From NCBI GenBank assembly GCA_026196225.1, contig JAPHRD010000060.1:1-61586 (forward strand): 61,586 bases of DNA, in the 5' to 3' direction. The stretch comes from Motiliproteus sp. GTDB lineage: Bacteria; Pseudomonadota; Gammaproteobacteria; Pseudomonadales; Balneatricaceae. Positions 1 through 9,092 of the stretch are shown in pieces; position 1 is the stretch's first letter; the number at the start of each line of letters is the position of its first letter. Made by a program: the position numbers and the translations under genes. The notes below the pieces were generated by a model. It saw nothing but the letters and a program-made list of their open reading frames with translations. It ran no database searches and had not been told where the DNA came from.

Positions 1-66
1 AAGCCTGAATCCTTGTGGTTAGAGTGATTGGTCGCACTCTCATTTTACCCACTTGGATCCAGGCTT
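1..66. repeat. Interrupted inverted repeat / long stem-loop at left edge
   Basis: Seen directly: AAGCCTG at 1-7 pairs with CAGGCTT at 60-66, ATCC at 9-12 with GGAT at 55-58, and GTGG at 15-18 with CCAC at 49-52. Inside this an apical stem AGAGTG (21-26)/CACTCT (35-40) closes an 8-nt loop. It could be a terminator of a gene outside the window, an intergenic repeat or the end of a mobile element. No U-tract follows, and nothing else in the window settles which. Confidence 0.5.
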
Positions 67-140
67 CATTATTTATCCCAAACTATGGGACAGCAGTGCT
101 GCATACGCAGCCCTTTTTGCATTCCAAGTGTACGAAAATT

Positions 141-419
141 CTAGTGCAGATTCACCGGATTGTGTCGAGGATGAGTCTTGATAAACAGCGCCAGCACCTG
201 CTTCAGATCCGCCTCATGTTCGGCATCTCCTCTTTCCTGGGCATGGCGAATGTCATCGATAATCATTTTTCTGATCATCCGTTCCCCACCTTCGGTATGC
301 ACCAGATAATCTGCTTTCGCAATCGCCTGAATACGCTGTAGATGCTCGTGTTCAGCAATTGCCTCGATCTCCTCCGGAGTCAATTCGCACATCTCCAGAC
401 AGTCTTCATAAGTCAACAT
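141..419 (-). CDS. Small conserved hypothetical protein (92 aa)
   Basis: Acidic soluble protein of 92 residues beginning MLTYEDCLEMCELTPEEIEA, with a helix-rich N-terminal half and no signal peptide or membrane segment. The opening motif is one I recall from short uncharacterised proteins of Pseudomonas, Marinobacter and relatives; no function is known to me. The ATG at 419 is preceded by a GGAGG-like ribosome site about 10 nt upstream. It stands alone, with a structured inverted repeat beyond its 3' end and an AT-rich gap upstream. The opposite-strand reading frame over it is a shadow. Confidence 0.75.
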   Translation of the reverse strand: MLTYEDCLEMCELTPEEIEAIAEHEHLQRIQAIAKADYLVHTEGGERMIRKMIIDDIRHAQERGDAEHEADLKQVLALFIKTHPRHNPVNLH

Positions 420-1087
420 AGCCGCCTACCCTCCATCCTCTAAATCCACTGCTTCTAACTTAAGCATACGCTAGCACCATCAGTATAAATGTGAAAAATC
501 TGCAGCATTTTTGTCATTTATGTAAATTCGCTGCATACACATTCAACAAAACTAATATGGCTTATAAAATAATGTCTTATCTCATAAGCAGGGATTACAA
601 AGTTATAACTTTCCGGCCTATAAAAACCATACCCCGGACTCTTAGAAGGCATTTCACACTGATTCAGAATATCTCCAAAAAGAGACGGAAGATAATGCTG
701 AATAACGACAATCTATGCCTATTTCCGCTGGTCGAGCCGTAGAAATTTAGGCACCATCAGCAGCACAGATTTATCCAAATAAAGCCCAATAGCAGACAAA
801 CAATGACAACCAACGATCTAAAAACAGAATGGTGTTTGCTTCAGAACCAGTTTGACAGTTACGAAAATTTTTCTCTGATTACAGAATACGGCCAACAGGA
901 AATTCAACCTACGATCGCATTTCCCCATACCGTTGTAATTGCCACCCTATGTCTTGAATTGCTTTAGGATACTTGAGAGCCTGATAACGGATCTGCAGCA
1001 GCGCTACAATCTGTTGGAAACAATTGCTGACTATCATCTTAATATGACCCACCAAACACAGAGTAGATAGCAACCGGAACCTTCTTC
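420..1087. other. Gene-poor AT-rich gap with palindrome and possible gene remnant
   Basis: No convincing intact gene lies in these 668 bases. The stretch is visibly richer in A and T than the flanking genes. It contains a perfect 14-bp palindrome AAAGTTATAACTTT at 599-612, a nearby GCTTAT (560-565)/ATAAGC (584-589) dyad, a repeated GCACCATCAG (about 473 and 751), and a short frame at 803-967 that may be what is left of a gene. An 83-codon frame at 491-742 has no recognisable features and a poor start. The promoter of chrA should be in the last part, but I could not pick it out. Confidence 0.5.
803..967 (+). pseudogene. Possible remnant of a small conserved protein (54 codons)
   Basis: The frame from ATG 803 to TAG 967 reads MTTNDLKTEWCLLQNQFDSY at its start and ends with a hydrophobic stretch containing IQPTIAFPHTVV. 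From memory, both pieces resemble the two ends of a longer gammaproteobacterial membrane-associated protein of unknown function, which would make this an internal-deletion remnant. That similarity is recollection, not a search result. No good ribosome site precedes the ATG. It could equally be a chance frame in an AT-rich gap. Confidence 0.25.
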
Positions 1088-2293
1088 ATGTCCGAAATAA
1101 AAGTCGAGCCCAGCACCCAAGGCACGCCGATCGAAGTGTTTATCACGTTCCTTAAACTGGGACTGACCTCTTTTGGCGGACCGGTGGCGCACCTGGGATA
1201 CTACCGAAAAGAGCTGGTAGAACGACAGCGGTGGCTCAGCGATAGCCAGTACAGCCAACTCCTGGCGATCTGCCAGTTTCTCCCAGGTCCCGCCAGCAGC
1301 CAGCTGGGATTTTCCATGGGTATGCTGCGGGCAGGATGGCTTGGAGCACTGGCAGCGTTTTTAGCCTTTACCCTACCCTCTGCAATTTTGTTGATCGGTT
1401 TTGCATCGGTGCTGCCCTATCTGTCGGGAGAGATTGGGCAAGCGGCCATTCATGGATTAAAACTGGTTGCCTGCGTCATTGTCGCTGACGCGGTTTGGGG
1501 AATGTCGAATAAGCTCTGCCCTGACAATGCCAGACGTAGTATTGCTGTTTTTGCGGCAGGGATTTTATTGGTGGCCGGATCAGCTTGGCTGCAGCTTATT
1601 GTTGTTCTTGCGGGCGCTGCTGCCGGTCTGTATTTTTGCCGCGAGTCGGTTGTCGAAGGAGACTGTCAGATACAAGTCGGTTACGGTAAGCGGACCGGGC
1701 TAATTATGTTCGCACTCTTCCTACTTTTGCTAACAGTCTTACCATTGTTGGCAGGTCCATCAGGTCTGGTTGCCATGGCGGATGCCTTTTATCGCGCCGG
1801 CGCCCTGGTGTTTGGCGGCGGTCATGTGGTGCTGCCTTTACTTGAAGATTCAGTTGTCGCGTCAGGCTGGATAAACAAGGAGAGCTTTTTAGCTGGCTAC
1901 GGCGCAGCGCAAGCGATCCCCGGCCCACTATTCACCTTCTCGGCTTATCTGGGCGCTATTATTCCCACCGAACACAGCAGTTGGGTGAGCGCCTTTACCG
2001 CGCTGCTGTTTATGTTCCTCCCCGGGTTACTGCTGATCGCAGCGGCCTTACCTTTGTGGCAATCCATCTCACACAATCAAACTGCGGCTAACGCCATTGC
2101 CGGCGTCAATGCTGCAGTTGTCGGGCTATTGGGTGCCGCTTTGTACGATCCGATTTTGACATCCGGAATATCGACCGGCGCAGATTTCGCCATCGCATTG
2201 ATCGGCATGGCGATGCTGGCGGTGTGGAAACTCTCGCCCCTTTATGTGGTGCTATGGTGTGTAGTAGCCAGCAGTGTTTTGAGCTTTATTTAA
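1088..2293 (+). CDS. chrA: Chromate transporter ChrA
   Basis: Full-length 401-residue member of the CHR family, which exports chromate (and possibly sulfate-like oxyanions) across the inner membrane. Both homologous halves are present. The N-terminal half carries LTSFGGPVAHLGYY (about 26-39) and FLPGPASSQLG (about 64-74). The second half repeats the pattern with LVFGGGHVVLPLL (about 240-252) and AIPGPLFTFSAYLG. Many hydrophobic helices follow each motif. It is monocistronic in appearance, with a 38-bp gap to the next gene. No ChrB-type regulator is adjacent, so the physiological trigger is unclear. Start ATG 1088 gives the family-typical N-terminus, although its ribosome site is weak. Confidence 0.92.
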   Translation: MSEIKVEPSTQGTPIEVFITFLKLGLTSFGGPVAHLGYYRKELVERQRWLSDSQYSQLLAICQFLPGPASSQLGFSMGMLRAGWLGALAAFLAFTLPSAILLIGFASVLPYLSGEIGQAAIHGLKLVACVIVADAVWGMSNKLCPDNARRSIAVFAAGILLVAGSAWLQLIVVLAGAAAGLYFCRESVVEGDCQIQVGYGKRTGLIMFALFLLLLTVLPLLAGPSGLVAMADAFYRAGALVFGGGHVVLPLLEDSVVASGWINKESFLAGYGAAQAIPGPLFTFSAYLGAIIPTEHSSWVSAFTALLFMFLPGLLLIAAALPLWQSISHNQTAANAIAGVNAAVVGLLGAALYDPILTSGISTGADFAIALIGMAMLAVWKLSPLYVVLWCVVASSVLSFI

Positions 2294-2331
2294 GAGAATC
2301 TTTGAAAGCAAGCCTTTGAAAGCGAGCCGCC

Positions 2332-2811
2332 ATGCGTATTGATGCTGACAATCCCTACCGGGGCCATGATGCCATGGCCTCCGTCCTACTGCTTTACTAT
2401 CAAATTGTGATGTACGGCGGTATCTACAACGACGAGACCGTTTGCATACACCCGTATCGATTCAATGGTTTTGATTTTTTAGATGTGGACGTGGATGAAG
2501 GCTACGCTGACATCGATGAGAAGCTGCTACGGGAAGGAGCCTGCATCTATTTGCTCTGCGACCTGAATGACAGCATCTCGGAGTATAGCGACTGCTACCT
2601 TAGCCAAGGCACGACAGCAAAATTTATCGAGGTTTTTAAAGCCGGGAGAATGTCGGCAATCCCAGAAATTGCCGAACTGATCGAAACGATTGGTCCAACA
2701 GAAGCCGATATAGATTCAGACCGATACTGCCAGCTATTGGACCAAATCTATCAGCGCTACGTGCTCAACACCTTTCAGGAGCTGATGCAGAATTCAGAGC
2801 CCGTCGATTAG
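2332..2811 (+). CDS. Hypothetical acidic protein (159 aa)
   Basis: I do not recognise this protein. It is 159 residues, strongly acidic, soluble, without signal peptide, and contains runs such as [19 protein letters not shown] near residues 51-69. It starts 38 bp after chrA in the same direction and might share its transcript. Its stop codon (TAG, 2809-2811) overlaps the stop of the convergent rlmB gene (TAA on the other strand, 2808-2810), so the two genes end in a four-base overlap. Base composition resembles the neighbours. No function is offered. Confidence 0.7.
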   Translation: MRIDADNPYRGHDAMASVLLLYYQIVMYGGIYNDETVCIHPYRFNGFDFLDVDVDEGYADIDEKLLREGACIYLLCDLNDSISEYSDCYLSQGTTAKFIEVFKAGRMSAIPEIAELIETIGPTEADIDSDRYCQLLDQIYQRYVLNTFQELMQNSEPVD

Positions 2812-3548
2812 GCAGACCGCTGCCTGACCGCCTCAAACAAACACACCCCCGCTGCTACTGACACATTCAGACTACTCACCTCCCCGGCCATGGGAATTTT
2901 GATCAGCTGATCACAGTTTTCCCGTGTCAGCCGACGCATGCCCGCCCCTTCAGCGCCCATAACTAAAGCCATGGGACCGGTGAGATTAGCTTCGGTGGTT
3001 AGCTGCTCGGCTTCGCCGGCGGTTCCGGTAATCCAGATGCCATAAGCTTGCAGATGTTTTAACGTCCGCGCCAAGTTAGTCACGGTAATATAGGGCACAC
3101 TCTCAGCCGCACCGCAGGCCACTTTAACCGCTGTGGCGTTGAGTGGAGCCGCCTTGTCCTTGGGCGCGATCACCGCATGAACGCCTGCCGCATCAGCGGT
3201 ACGCAGACAAGCCCCGAGATTGTGGGGATCAGTGACACCATCCAGCACCAACAGGAAGGCTGGTTCCTCAAGGGATTCGAGCATTTGATCGAGAAAACTC
3301 TCACCCTGTGCGCGATTGGGTTCTACTTCTGCAACAACACCCTGGTGTACACCATCCACCCGACGATCAAGCTCCGCGCGCTCAACCTGTTGCCAGTTCA
3401 AATGCTTTTGCTGGGCTAATTCCAACAACCGCTGCATCCGCTTATCGTGGCGGCCTTTCTGTATCAGCAGTTTATGAATTCGCTTTGGCTGACGCTGCAG
3501 CAATGTAGTAACGGCATGGATACCGAATAGCAGTTCTGTTTGAGCCAT
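2808..3548 (-). CDS. rlmB: 23S rRNA (guanosine-2251-2'-O)-methyltransferase RlmB
   Basis: 246-residue SpoU/TrmH-class SAM-dependent methyltransferase that methylates the ribose of G2251 in the peptidyl-transferase loop of 23S rRNA. The N-terminal L30-like substrate-binding segment begins [17 protein letters not shown]. The trefoil-knot catalytic domain shows the three SPOUT motifs: [33 protein letters not shown], and [18 protein letters not shown] near the end. Length matches the family. It lies 14 bp downstream of hemH on the same strand, so the two are likely co-transcribed, and it ends head-on against the hypothetical gene. Confidence 0.95.
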   Translation of the reverse strand: MAQTELLFGIHAVTTLLQRQPKRIHKLLIQKGRHDKRMQRLLELAQQKHLNWQQVERAELDRRVDGVHQGVVAEVEPNRAQGESFLDQMLESLEEPAFLLVLDGVTDPHNLGACLRTADAAGVHAVIAPKDKAAPLNATAVKVACGAAESVPYITVTNLARTLKHLQAYGIWITGTAGEAEQLTTEANLTGPMALVMGAEGAGMRRLTRENCDQLIKIPMAGEVSSLNVSVAAGVCLFEAVRQRSA

Positions 3549-3562
3549 CGATCTATCCTAAA

Positions 3563-4570
3563 TTACCGCAACCATTGACCGGCTTGCTCTTCCACCAGCG
3601 TAGCCAACAGTTCGATGTGTGCAGATGAAGCATTGAGGGCTGGAATATATTGATAAAGCTCGCCGCCTTGCTCTTCGAACAATTCACGGTTTTGTATGGC
3701 GATCTCTTCCAGAGTCTCCAGACAATCCGCCGAGAACGCCGGGCTGATCACGTCAACAGACTTAACCCCCTGTTTTGCGTACTCTTTGAGGGTCTCATCC
3801 GTGTAGGGCTTAACCCATTCAGCCGGTCCGAAACGAGACTGAAATGCTGACTGATAATCCACATCGGCCAACCCAAGCGCTTCAGCCAGAAGCTGACCCG
3901 TACGCCGACAGTGGTCAGGATAGGGATCGCCCTGATCAGCATAGGACTTGGGAATACCATGAAAGCTCAACAGCAACTTCTCAGACTTCGGATTTTCCTT
4001 CCAGAACTCCTTCACAGACTCAGCCAACGCCTGAATATAAAGCGGGTGGTCATGATAATCGTGCAGGACTCGAATATCGCAGATATCACGACTCTCCTGC
4101 TGAAACTTGGCCACTTTGTCGTACACAGGCCCGGTAGAGGTGGCAGAAAATTGTGGATAGAGCGGCATCACCAGAATTCGACGGTAACCGCTGCGATGCA
4201 GATCCCGTAATATCTGATCAAAATTCGGCAAGCCATAGGTCATAGCAGCAAAGACTTCCGGAGCCTGCCCGGGAAAACGCTGCTGCAGCGCCAGTTGCAG
4301 TTCCGCCACCTGCTGATGAAGGATGCGACGCATGGGGGAATCCTGCTCCCAGATCGACTGATAAAGCTTTGCCACTTTGCCAGGACGGACCGTGAGAATC
4401 ACCAGATTCAGCACCAGCCACCAGAACACTCGTCTTAAACCTGAGCCTTCGATGACCCGCTTGTCCCACAAAAACTCTTTCAGGTAACTTCGCACTGCAG
4501 CCCGAGTGGGTTTGTCGGGGGTTCCGAGATTAACAAGTACGACGGCGGTTTTCGGCTTGTTTAGTGGCAC
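3563..4570 (-). CDS. hemH: Ferrochelatase HemH
   Basis: 335-residue ferrochelatase that inserts Fe2+ into protoporphyrin IX (or coproporphyrin, depending on lineage) in the last step of heme synthesis. The N-terminus VVLVNLGTPDKPT is the family signature. The catalytic metal-site residues are visible as His204 in LLLSFHGIPKSY and Glu285 or its neighbour in SPAFSADCLETLEEI. Length is normal. It is the first gene of a probable hemH-rlmB pair. The heme it makes would serve the cytochromes needed by the respiratory systems in this window, while siroheme is supplied by cysG further on. Confidence 0.95.
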   Translation of the reverse strand: MPLNKPKTAVVLVNLGTPDKPTRAAVRSYLKEFLWDKRVIEGSGLRRVFWWLVLNLVILTVRPGKVAKLYQSIWEQDSPMRRILHQQVAELQLALQQRFPGQAPEVFAAMTYGLPNFDQILRDLHRSGYRRILVMPLYPQFSATSTGPVYDKVAKFQQESRDICDIRVLHDYHDHPLYIQALAESVKEFWKENPKSEKLLLSFHGIPKSYADQGDPYPDHCRRTGQLLAEALGLADVDYQSAFQSRFGPAEWVKPYTDETLKEYAKQGVKSVDVISPAFSADCLETLEEIAIQNRELFEEQGGELYQYIPALNASSAHIELLATLVEEQAGQWLR

Positions 4571-4676
4571 AAACTATCTCGCTGATATGATTTGGAAAAT
4601 GGCGGCCATTATCGGCCAGCTTGAAGAGAAAATATAGATGTTGCGGCTAACTCCATACAATTTAATCAGCGTTCAC

Positions 4677-5138
4677 TTACTGGGGCTGCGCACTGACATA
4701 AGCTTGCTGCACATCCCGCATATCCAGCTCCAGAATAGTTGCGTAAGTATCTTCCTGAATCGGGAAGGTTTTCACCACTCGCGCACCGCGAATAACACCA
4801 CCGACTGCAGCATTAAACTGTTCGTTCTGTAGCACCATATCTTTCACCTGGGTCGTACCAAACAGGTACTGGCCATGAACAATGGCAGCCAGCTCCTTAT
4901 AGGCCTGAAGCTTGGAGGCACGCATGGCGTTGAGCACTTTCTGGTTGCGAGTCACTCCCGATTGCAGACTGATGGGGGCGTAACCGGTGGCGGTAACGGT
5001 GCGGGTCTCCACCACCATCTCTGAATTGGCGGAGTGATTGGCTTTCTGGACCTGCTGCTTGGCCTGCTGATACTGGTACTGGACGGTATCGCAACCGGCC
5101 ACAACAACCGCAAAAATCAGAACCAGCACACGCATCAT
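4677..5138 (-). CDS. flgP: Flagellar assembly lipoprotein FlgP
   Basis: 153-residue outer-membrane lipoprotein of the LPP20/FlgP family. Starting at the ATG at 5138 (preceded by AAGGA with 7-nt spacing) gives a type II signal peptide ending in the lipobox VVAGC. The rest is the family core, with MRASKLQAYKELA and VIRGARVVKT. A longer upstream frame to 5192 would bury the signal peptide and is rejected. FlgP, FlgO and FlgT build ring structures around the flagellar motor in Vibrio. The gene follows flgO by 34 bp and is probably co-transcribed. Confidence 0.85.
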   Translation of the reverse strand: MMRVLVLIFAVVVAGCDTVQYQYQQAKQQVQKANHSANSEMVVETRTVTATGYAPISLQSGVTRNQKVLNAMRASKLQAYKELAAIVHGQYLFGTTQVKDMVLQNEQFNAAVGGVIRGARVVKTFPIQEDTYATILELDMRDVQQAYVSAQPQ

Positions 5139-5172
5139 AGAGATATCCTTCACAGTCAAATTTGTAAGATGG

Positions 5173-5835
5173 TTAGTGAACAGGAACGCCACCGTTCTCG
5201 ACGATCATACCATCACGGCTGTCCAACGGATTGTAGCCGGGCAAGCTACCTTCCAGATCACCAACGGATAGCTGCGACTGACCGGTGGCCACCACCTGTT
5301 TGGTGACGGTATCCAGTACCCGGGCATTGATGATGATGCCGTCTGAATTAACGATATAGGTACCGCTCAGCACGTAGCTGATGCGGTGATTTCGGTAAAA
5401 ATCGGTCAATGGATAGGGCGCGCTGTTGTCACCCGTGTCAGCAAAGGGTAAGGCTGCAAAATCGATTAGATTGAACCCCCGCACCTGCAGCTCATGAAAG
5501 AAACCTTCGGCCAGCTCTGTGCCAAGATGACGTTGCTTTTTGGGCGCGGCCAGGTCAACAAAGGGCGTAATAGTTATGGGCAGACGCTTGATTCCACGCT
5601 GCTTCAAACTCGCTTCAATCTGAGCAGCCATCGTCCGCACCGGCACTCCGAACACTGGCACAGTACCGCCCAGTGCTTGTTTGGCGCGACGCTCTTCCGT
5701 AGGAGCCAGCGCTGTCTCATTCACCACCCGGGTACGCACTTCGTTTTCAACCACCACTCGCACCGGTTTGTCACTTTGAAATGCACAACCGACGGTAGCC
5801 AAAAGGAAGGTACTGATAAGGGCGATTTGCTTCAT
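5173..5835 (-). CDS. flgO: Flagellar outer-membrane lipoprotein FlgO
   Basis: 220-residue FlgO-family protein with a lipoprotein signal peptide (MKQIALISTFLLATVGC). The following domain includes GTELAEGFFHELQVRGFNLI and ISYVLSGTYIVNSDGI, the pattern of the FlgO domain. In Vibrio cholerae FlgO and FlgP are outer-membrane proteins needed for motility and flagellar stability. It heads the flgO-flgP pair and is divergent from flgT across a 279-bp region holding a perfect palindrome. No other flagellar genes are in this window, so the trio is a satellite locus. Confidence 0.85.
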   Translation of the reverse strand: MKQIALISTFLLATVGCAFQSDKPVRVVVENEVRTRVVNETALAPTEERRAKQALGGTVPVFGVPVRTMAAQIEASLKQRGIKRLPITITPFVDLAAPKKQRHLGTELAEGFFHELQVRGFNLIDFAALPFADTGDNSAPYPLTDFYRNHRISYVLSGTYIVNSDGIIINARVLDTVTKQVVATGQSQLSVGDLEGSLPGYNPLDSRDGMIVENGGVPVH

Positions 5836-6114
5836 GGAAGACGGGCCTGCTTACACTGATTTAGGATCACATTTGCCGTTTAAACAAGTGGTAGAATCTA
5901 CCACATTTAGCGGCACACCTATAGCGCTAGCGACCATCGTTTTTGAGTAGTGACTTTTGCGGATCGATCCGACACTTAGAGTACTGCTTCGGATTAGCGA
6001 ATCGCGGCCGATATTGATTTGCATAGCGCTACTAAATTCTCTAACTTAGATAGCGGCATTTAACCCTGAATCTTGATCACACCCTCTTTTATCAGGACAC
6101 CTTCGGACTCGGCC
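5836..6114. promoter_or_regulatory. Divergent flgO/flgT control region with 17-bp palindrome
   Basis: The space between the flgO and flgT starts must hold both promoters. At 5888-5904 there is a perfect palindrome, GTGGTAGA-A-TCTACCAC, centred on 5896, with the look of a dimeric regulator operator. I searched by eye for sigma-28 (TAAA...GCCGATAA) and sigma-54 (GG-N10-GC) promoters. I found only an isolated GCCGATAT at 6007 without a matching -35, so the promoter class is not assigned. Confidence 0.5.
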
Positions 6115-7323
6115 ATGACTCACTTGCTACGCTTTATTCTGGCTCTGATTTTCATCACTCTACCCACCCTGGTCCATGCACTCACGGTAGAAGCCGAGGG
6201 CCGCGCGCTCATCACCAATCAAGACCTTGAATCTGCTCGCCAGCAAGCGTTGCGAGACGCCTCACAGCAAGCTTTATTACAGGCTGGCGCTTTTGTCAGC
6301 AGCTCCCAAACCATTAACCAGGGTGTACTCAGCGTCGATAACCTACGGGTACGTTCCGTAGGCAATTTGACCAACGTTAAAGTGATCGATGAACGGGTAC
6401 AGGGATCGCTATTTATATTAAAAATCCGTGCCGATGTGGATACGGAAGAGAGCTGCAATAGTGGCGGCAATAACTATCTAAAATCCGCCGCGGTGGCCGC
6501 CTTCCCGCTGCTGGATCCAACTCAAGCCAATCGTGGAGCCCTCCACGATGCTCAGCAGATGGTCAGTAAGCTAATCAGCGATCAGCTATCCAAACAGGGC
6601 GATCTGCGTGCTATGAACGCCAGTCACCTATCGGTCAACAATGCCCTAACAACCGCTGCCAGCCATCAGCGCCCTAACGGTACGGTAACCGAAGCTCTGG
6701 ATAATTTTCGCGATCTGGATGTACAGTTTATTGTCTCTGGCGTTATCCGAGACATGGATATGTACGATCCCAGTCGCACCGAAGAGGGTAACTTTTTTAA
6801 ATCGATTTACGACTCCGCGGACCACCGTGGTCGCCAACATATGCGTAATTTCGGTATTGAGGTGTTTATCCACGATGGATTTACCGGTGCCCTGCTATTT
6901 AATCGCAGCTACCGCGCTGGTGGCCTCTGGGCCCTAGATGGACACGCCAAAACGGGATTCGGTTCCGCTGCATTTCTGAAAACCGATTATGGCCAGCAAG
7001 TGAACAGCCTAGTCCGGGATGTCAGCAAAGACCTTAACAAGCAGCTACGCTGCGAACCCTTCCGCGCTCGTATCGTCCAGACCCGCGGCAACAGTGTAAC
7101 TTTTAATGCCGGCGCCATCGCCGGTATCCGCCCAGGCGACAAGATGACGGTCTACCGCAAATTCACTTTCTACGATCAGCAGAACAACCCTCACGTACGA
7201 CTGGAAAACACCCGCCACACCCTGGTAGTCAACGAAGTGCACCCACTGTTTGCCGAAGGCAAACTAGCCACTGACAGCAGCCGGGAAAACATCCAACAGG
7301 ATGATGTACTGCTGGCTTGGTGA
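6115..7323 (+). CDS. flgT: Flagellar H-ring protein FlgT
   Basis: 402-residue periplasmic protein of the FlgT family. The ATG at 6115 is chosen because it starts directly with a Sec signal peptide (MTHLLRFILALIFITLP... ending VHA). A TTG 42 bp upstream would only prepend 14 residues. The mature N-terminal domain has the FlgT-N pattern (GRALITNQDLESARQQALRD). The middle domain contains VQFIVSGVIRDM, and the C-terminal SH3-like part has IAGIRPGDKMTVY. In Vibrio, FlgT forms the H ring around the basal body and helps recruit MotX/MotY of the sodium-driven motor. It is divergent from flgOP and ends before a bidirectional terminator. Confidence 0.88.
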   Translation: MTHLLRFILALIFITLPTLVHALTVEAEGRALITNQDLESARQQALRDASQQALLQAGAFVSSSQTINQGVLSVDNLRVRSVGNLTNVKVIDERVQGSLFILKIRADVDTEESCNSGGNNYLKSAAVAAFPLLDPTQANRGALHDAQQMVSKLISDQLSKQGDLRAMNASHLSVNNALTTAASHQRPNGTVTEALDNFRDLDVQFIVSGVIRDMDMYDPSRTEEGNFFKSIYDSADHRGRQHMRNFGIEVFIHDGFTGALLFNRSYRAGGLWALDGHAKTGFGSAAFLKTDYGQQVNSLVRDVSKDLNKQLRCEPFRARIVQTRGNSVTFNAGAIAGIRPGDKMTVYRKFTFYDQQNNPHVRLENTRHTLVVNEVHPLFAEGKLATDSSRENIQQDDVLLAW

Positions 7324-7496
7324 GGTAAATATTCCGGTTAGACTAACTCGCCTATAAACATCTTTGTGTTGCGGTGATTTGAACTTATTCGCCTATGGCT
7401 CTCAGCTTCAGAGGTGTACCTTTTACTTCGATAAAGAAGCCCTATGGGCGACTTCCGAGCAACGATTTAGGTAGCCCAAAACCACCCCAGCCGTAT

Positions 7497-7534
7497 AAAA
7501 AAACGGCGCCATCCTATAGGAATAGCGCCTTTTT
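7497..7534. terminator. Bidirectional terminator between flgT and cysG
   Basis: A-tract, then GGCGC at 7505-7509, a loop containing the palindrome CCTATAGG, GCGCC at 7525-7529 and five Ts at 7530-7534. The A-tract upstream gives the same structure on the other strand. It lies between the convergent flgT and cysG genes and can end both transcripts. Confidence 0.75.
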
Positions 7535-7570
7535 CGGTGATTCTTAACTTAAATTTGGGGTACTGAATAC

Positions 7571-9007
7571 TCAGTCTTCCTGGTTGTTATGACTAACCAG
7601 GACGTGATTGTCCGCCTCAGCTGCTTCATTAAACCAAGACAGTTTTTCGTGTAACTCAACCACTTCACCGACAATAGTTAGTGTCGGCGGAACCAGCGGA
7701 GTCTCTTTAAGCTTTTCATTGATATTGGCCAGAGTACCGGTCAGAACCACCTGCTCGGGAGTAGAGCCGGCCTGCACCAGAGCAACAGGCGTATCGCCAG
7801 ACTTGCCGTGGGCAATCATCTGAGTGCAGATGGTTTCCAGGCGATGCAGCCCCATGTAAAATACGATAGTTTGGTTGGGATGAATCAGTTCTGGCCAATT
7901 TAGATCTGTTGTCCGGTTCTTAAGCTGTCCGGTAATAAACTTCACCGACTGAGCATAGTTGCGGTGAGTCAGAGGAATACCGGAATAGCTAGAACAGGCC
8001 GAAGCCGCGGTAATACCCGGTACCACTTGAAAAGGAATACCCTGCTCCGCCAAAGTTTCCAGCTCTTCACCACCACGGCCAAAGATAAAGGGATCGCCTC
8101 CTTTCAGCCGCAACACGCGCTTACCCTCCAGCGCCAGACGGGCCAGCAACTGATTAATATCTTCTTGAGGGACCGCGTGATTACCCTGCTCTTTACCCAC
8201 GTAGATACGGTCTGCATCACGGCGGCATAGATCAACAATTTTGTCAGACACCAGGCGATCATAGAGCACAACGTCAGCCTGCTGCATCAACCGCAACGCC
8301 TTAAACGTCAACAATTCTGGATCGCCGGGTCCAGCACCGACCAGATACACTTCACCAACGCTGCTTTCGCTGGTGTCGGCCTCTTCCAGCATATTCTGGA
8401 GCAGACTCTCGGCACTGCGAGTTTGACCCGCGACCATCTTCTCCGCCACTTTGCCCTGGAATACTTCCTCCCAGAACATCCGACGCTGACGAATGGTAGA
8501 GAATTTGGCTTTTACCTTATCGCGAAAACGACCGGCTAAATCGCTCAATTCACCGTAATAGGCAGGAATTAGAGTTTCCAAACGCGCACGCAATAAACGC
8601 GCTAGCACAGGAGACTTACCCCCACTGGAAACCGCTACAACAATGGGAGAGCGGTCAACGATGGCTGGGAAAACAAAGGAACAAAGAGACGGGTTGTCGA
8701 CCACATTGACCGGCAACTGACGAGCTGTTGCATCCGCATGAACCTGGCGATTAACCTGATCCTCATCGGTTGCCGCAATAACCAGCACCTGACCATCCAG
8801 CAAATCAGCTTGGTATAAAGAAGTGACTGCGATTCCGCCCTGCTTCTCCAGCAACGCGCTCAGATCATCACAAATTTCGGGAGATACAACGGTAATTTTT
8901 GCACCGGCCCGATCCAACATCAGCGCCTTACGCAAAGCGACATCTCCGCCGCCAACCACCAGACAGGACTGACCCTTAAGGTCAAAATAGAGTGGTAAAT
9001 AATCCAC
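7571..9007 (-). CDS. cysG: Siroheme synthase CysG (trifunctional)
   Basis: 478 residues, the usual length for the fused enzyme that makes siroheme, the cofactor of sulfite and nitrite reductases. The N-terminal precorrin-2 dehydrogenase/sirohydrochlorin ferrochelatase has the NAD loop VVGGGDVA (17-24), Asp104 and Ser128 (positions that match the catalytic residues of the Salmonella enzyme). The C-terminal uroporphyrinogen-III methyltransferase has [15 protein letters not shown] (220-234), [13 protein letters not shown] (303-315) and VVPGITAAS (328-336). It is the last gene of the minus-strand sulfur group, 85 bp after cysH, where its product serves CysI. Confidence 0.95.
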   Translation of the reverse strand: MDYLPLYFDLKGQSCLVVGGGDVALRKALMLDRAGAKITVVSPEICDDLSALLEKQGGIAVTSLYQADLLDGQVLVIAATDEDQVNRQVHADATARQLPVNVVDNPSLCSFVFPAIVDRSPIVVAVSSGGKSPVLARLLRARLETLIPAYYGELSDLAGRFRDKVKAKFSTIRQRRMFWEEVFQGKVAEKMVAGQTRSAESLLQNMLEEADTSESSVGEVYLVGAGPGDPELLTFKALRLMQQADVVLYDRLVSDKIVDLCRRDADRIYVGKEQGNHAVPQEDINQLLARLALEGKRVLRLKGGDPFIFGRGGEELETLAEQGIPFQVVPGITAASACSSYSGIPLTHRNYAQSVKFITGQLKNRTTDLNWPELIHPNQTIVFYMGLHRLETICTQMIAHGKSGDTPVALVQAGSTPEQVVLTGTLANINEKLKETPLVPPTLTIVGEVVELHEKLSWFNEAAEADNHVLVSHNNQED

Positions 9008-9092
9008 GAATACTCCTCAACCAGGAACCCCTATAAAGTAGGGCATAACAACGGGGGCCTCACCTAAACTCCAGGCCGCCCCCCGGGAAGTA

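Noticed and set aside
491-742. 83-codon frame in the left gap
   Set aside because: GTG start without ribosome site, biased basic composition, overlaps palindromes; no resemblance to a known protein.
5836-6114. Sigma-28 flagellar promoter before flgT
   Set aside because: GCCGATAT at 6007 has no TAAA-type -35 at the required distance.
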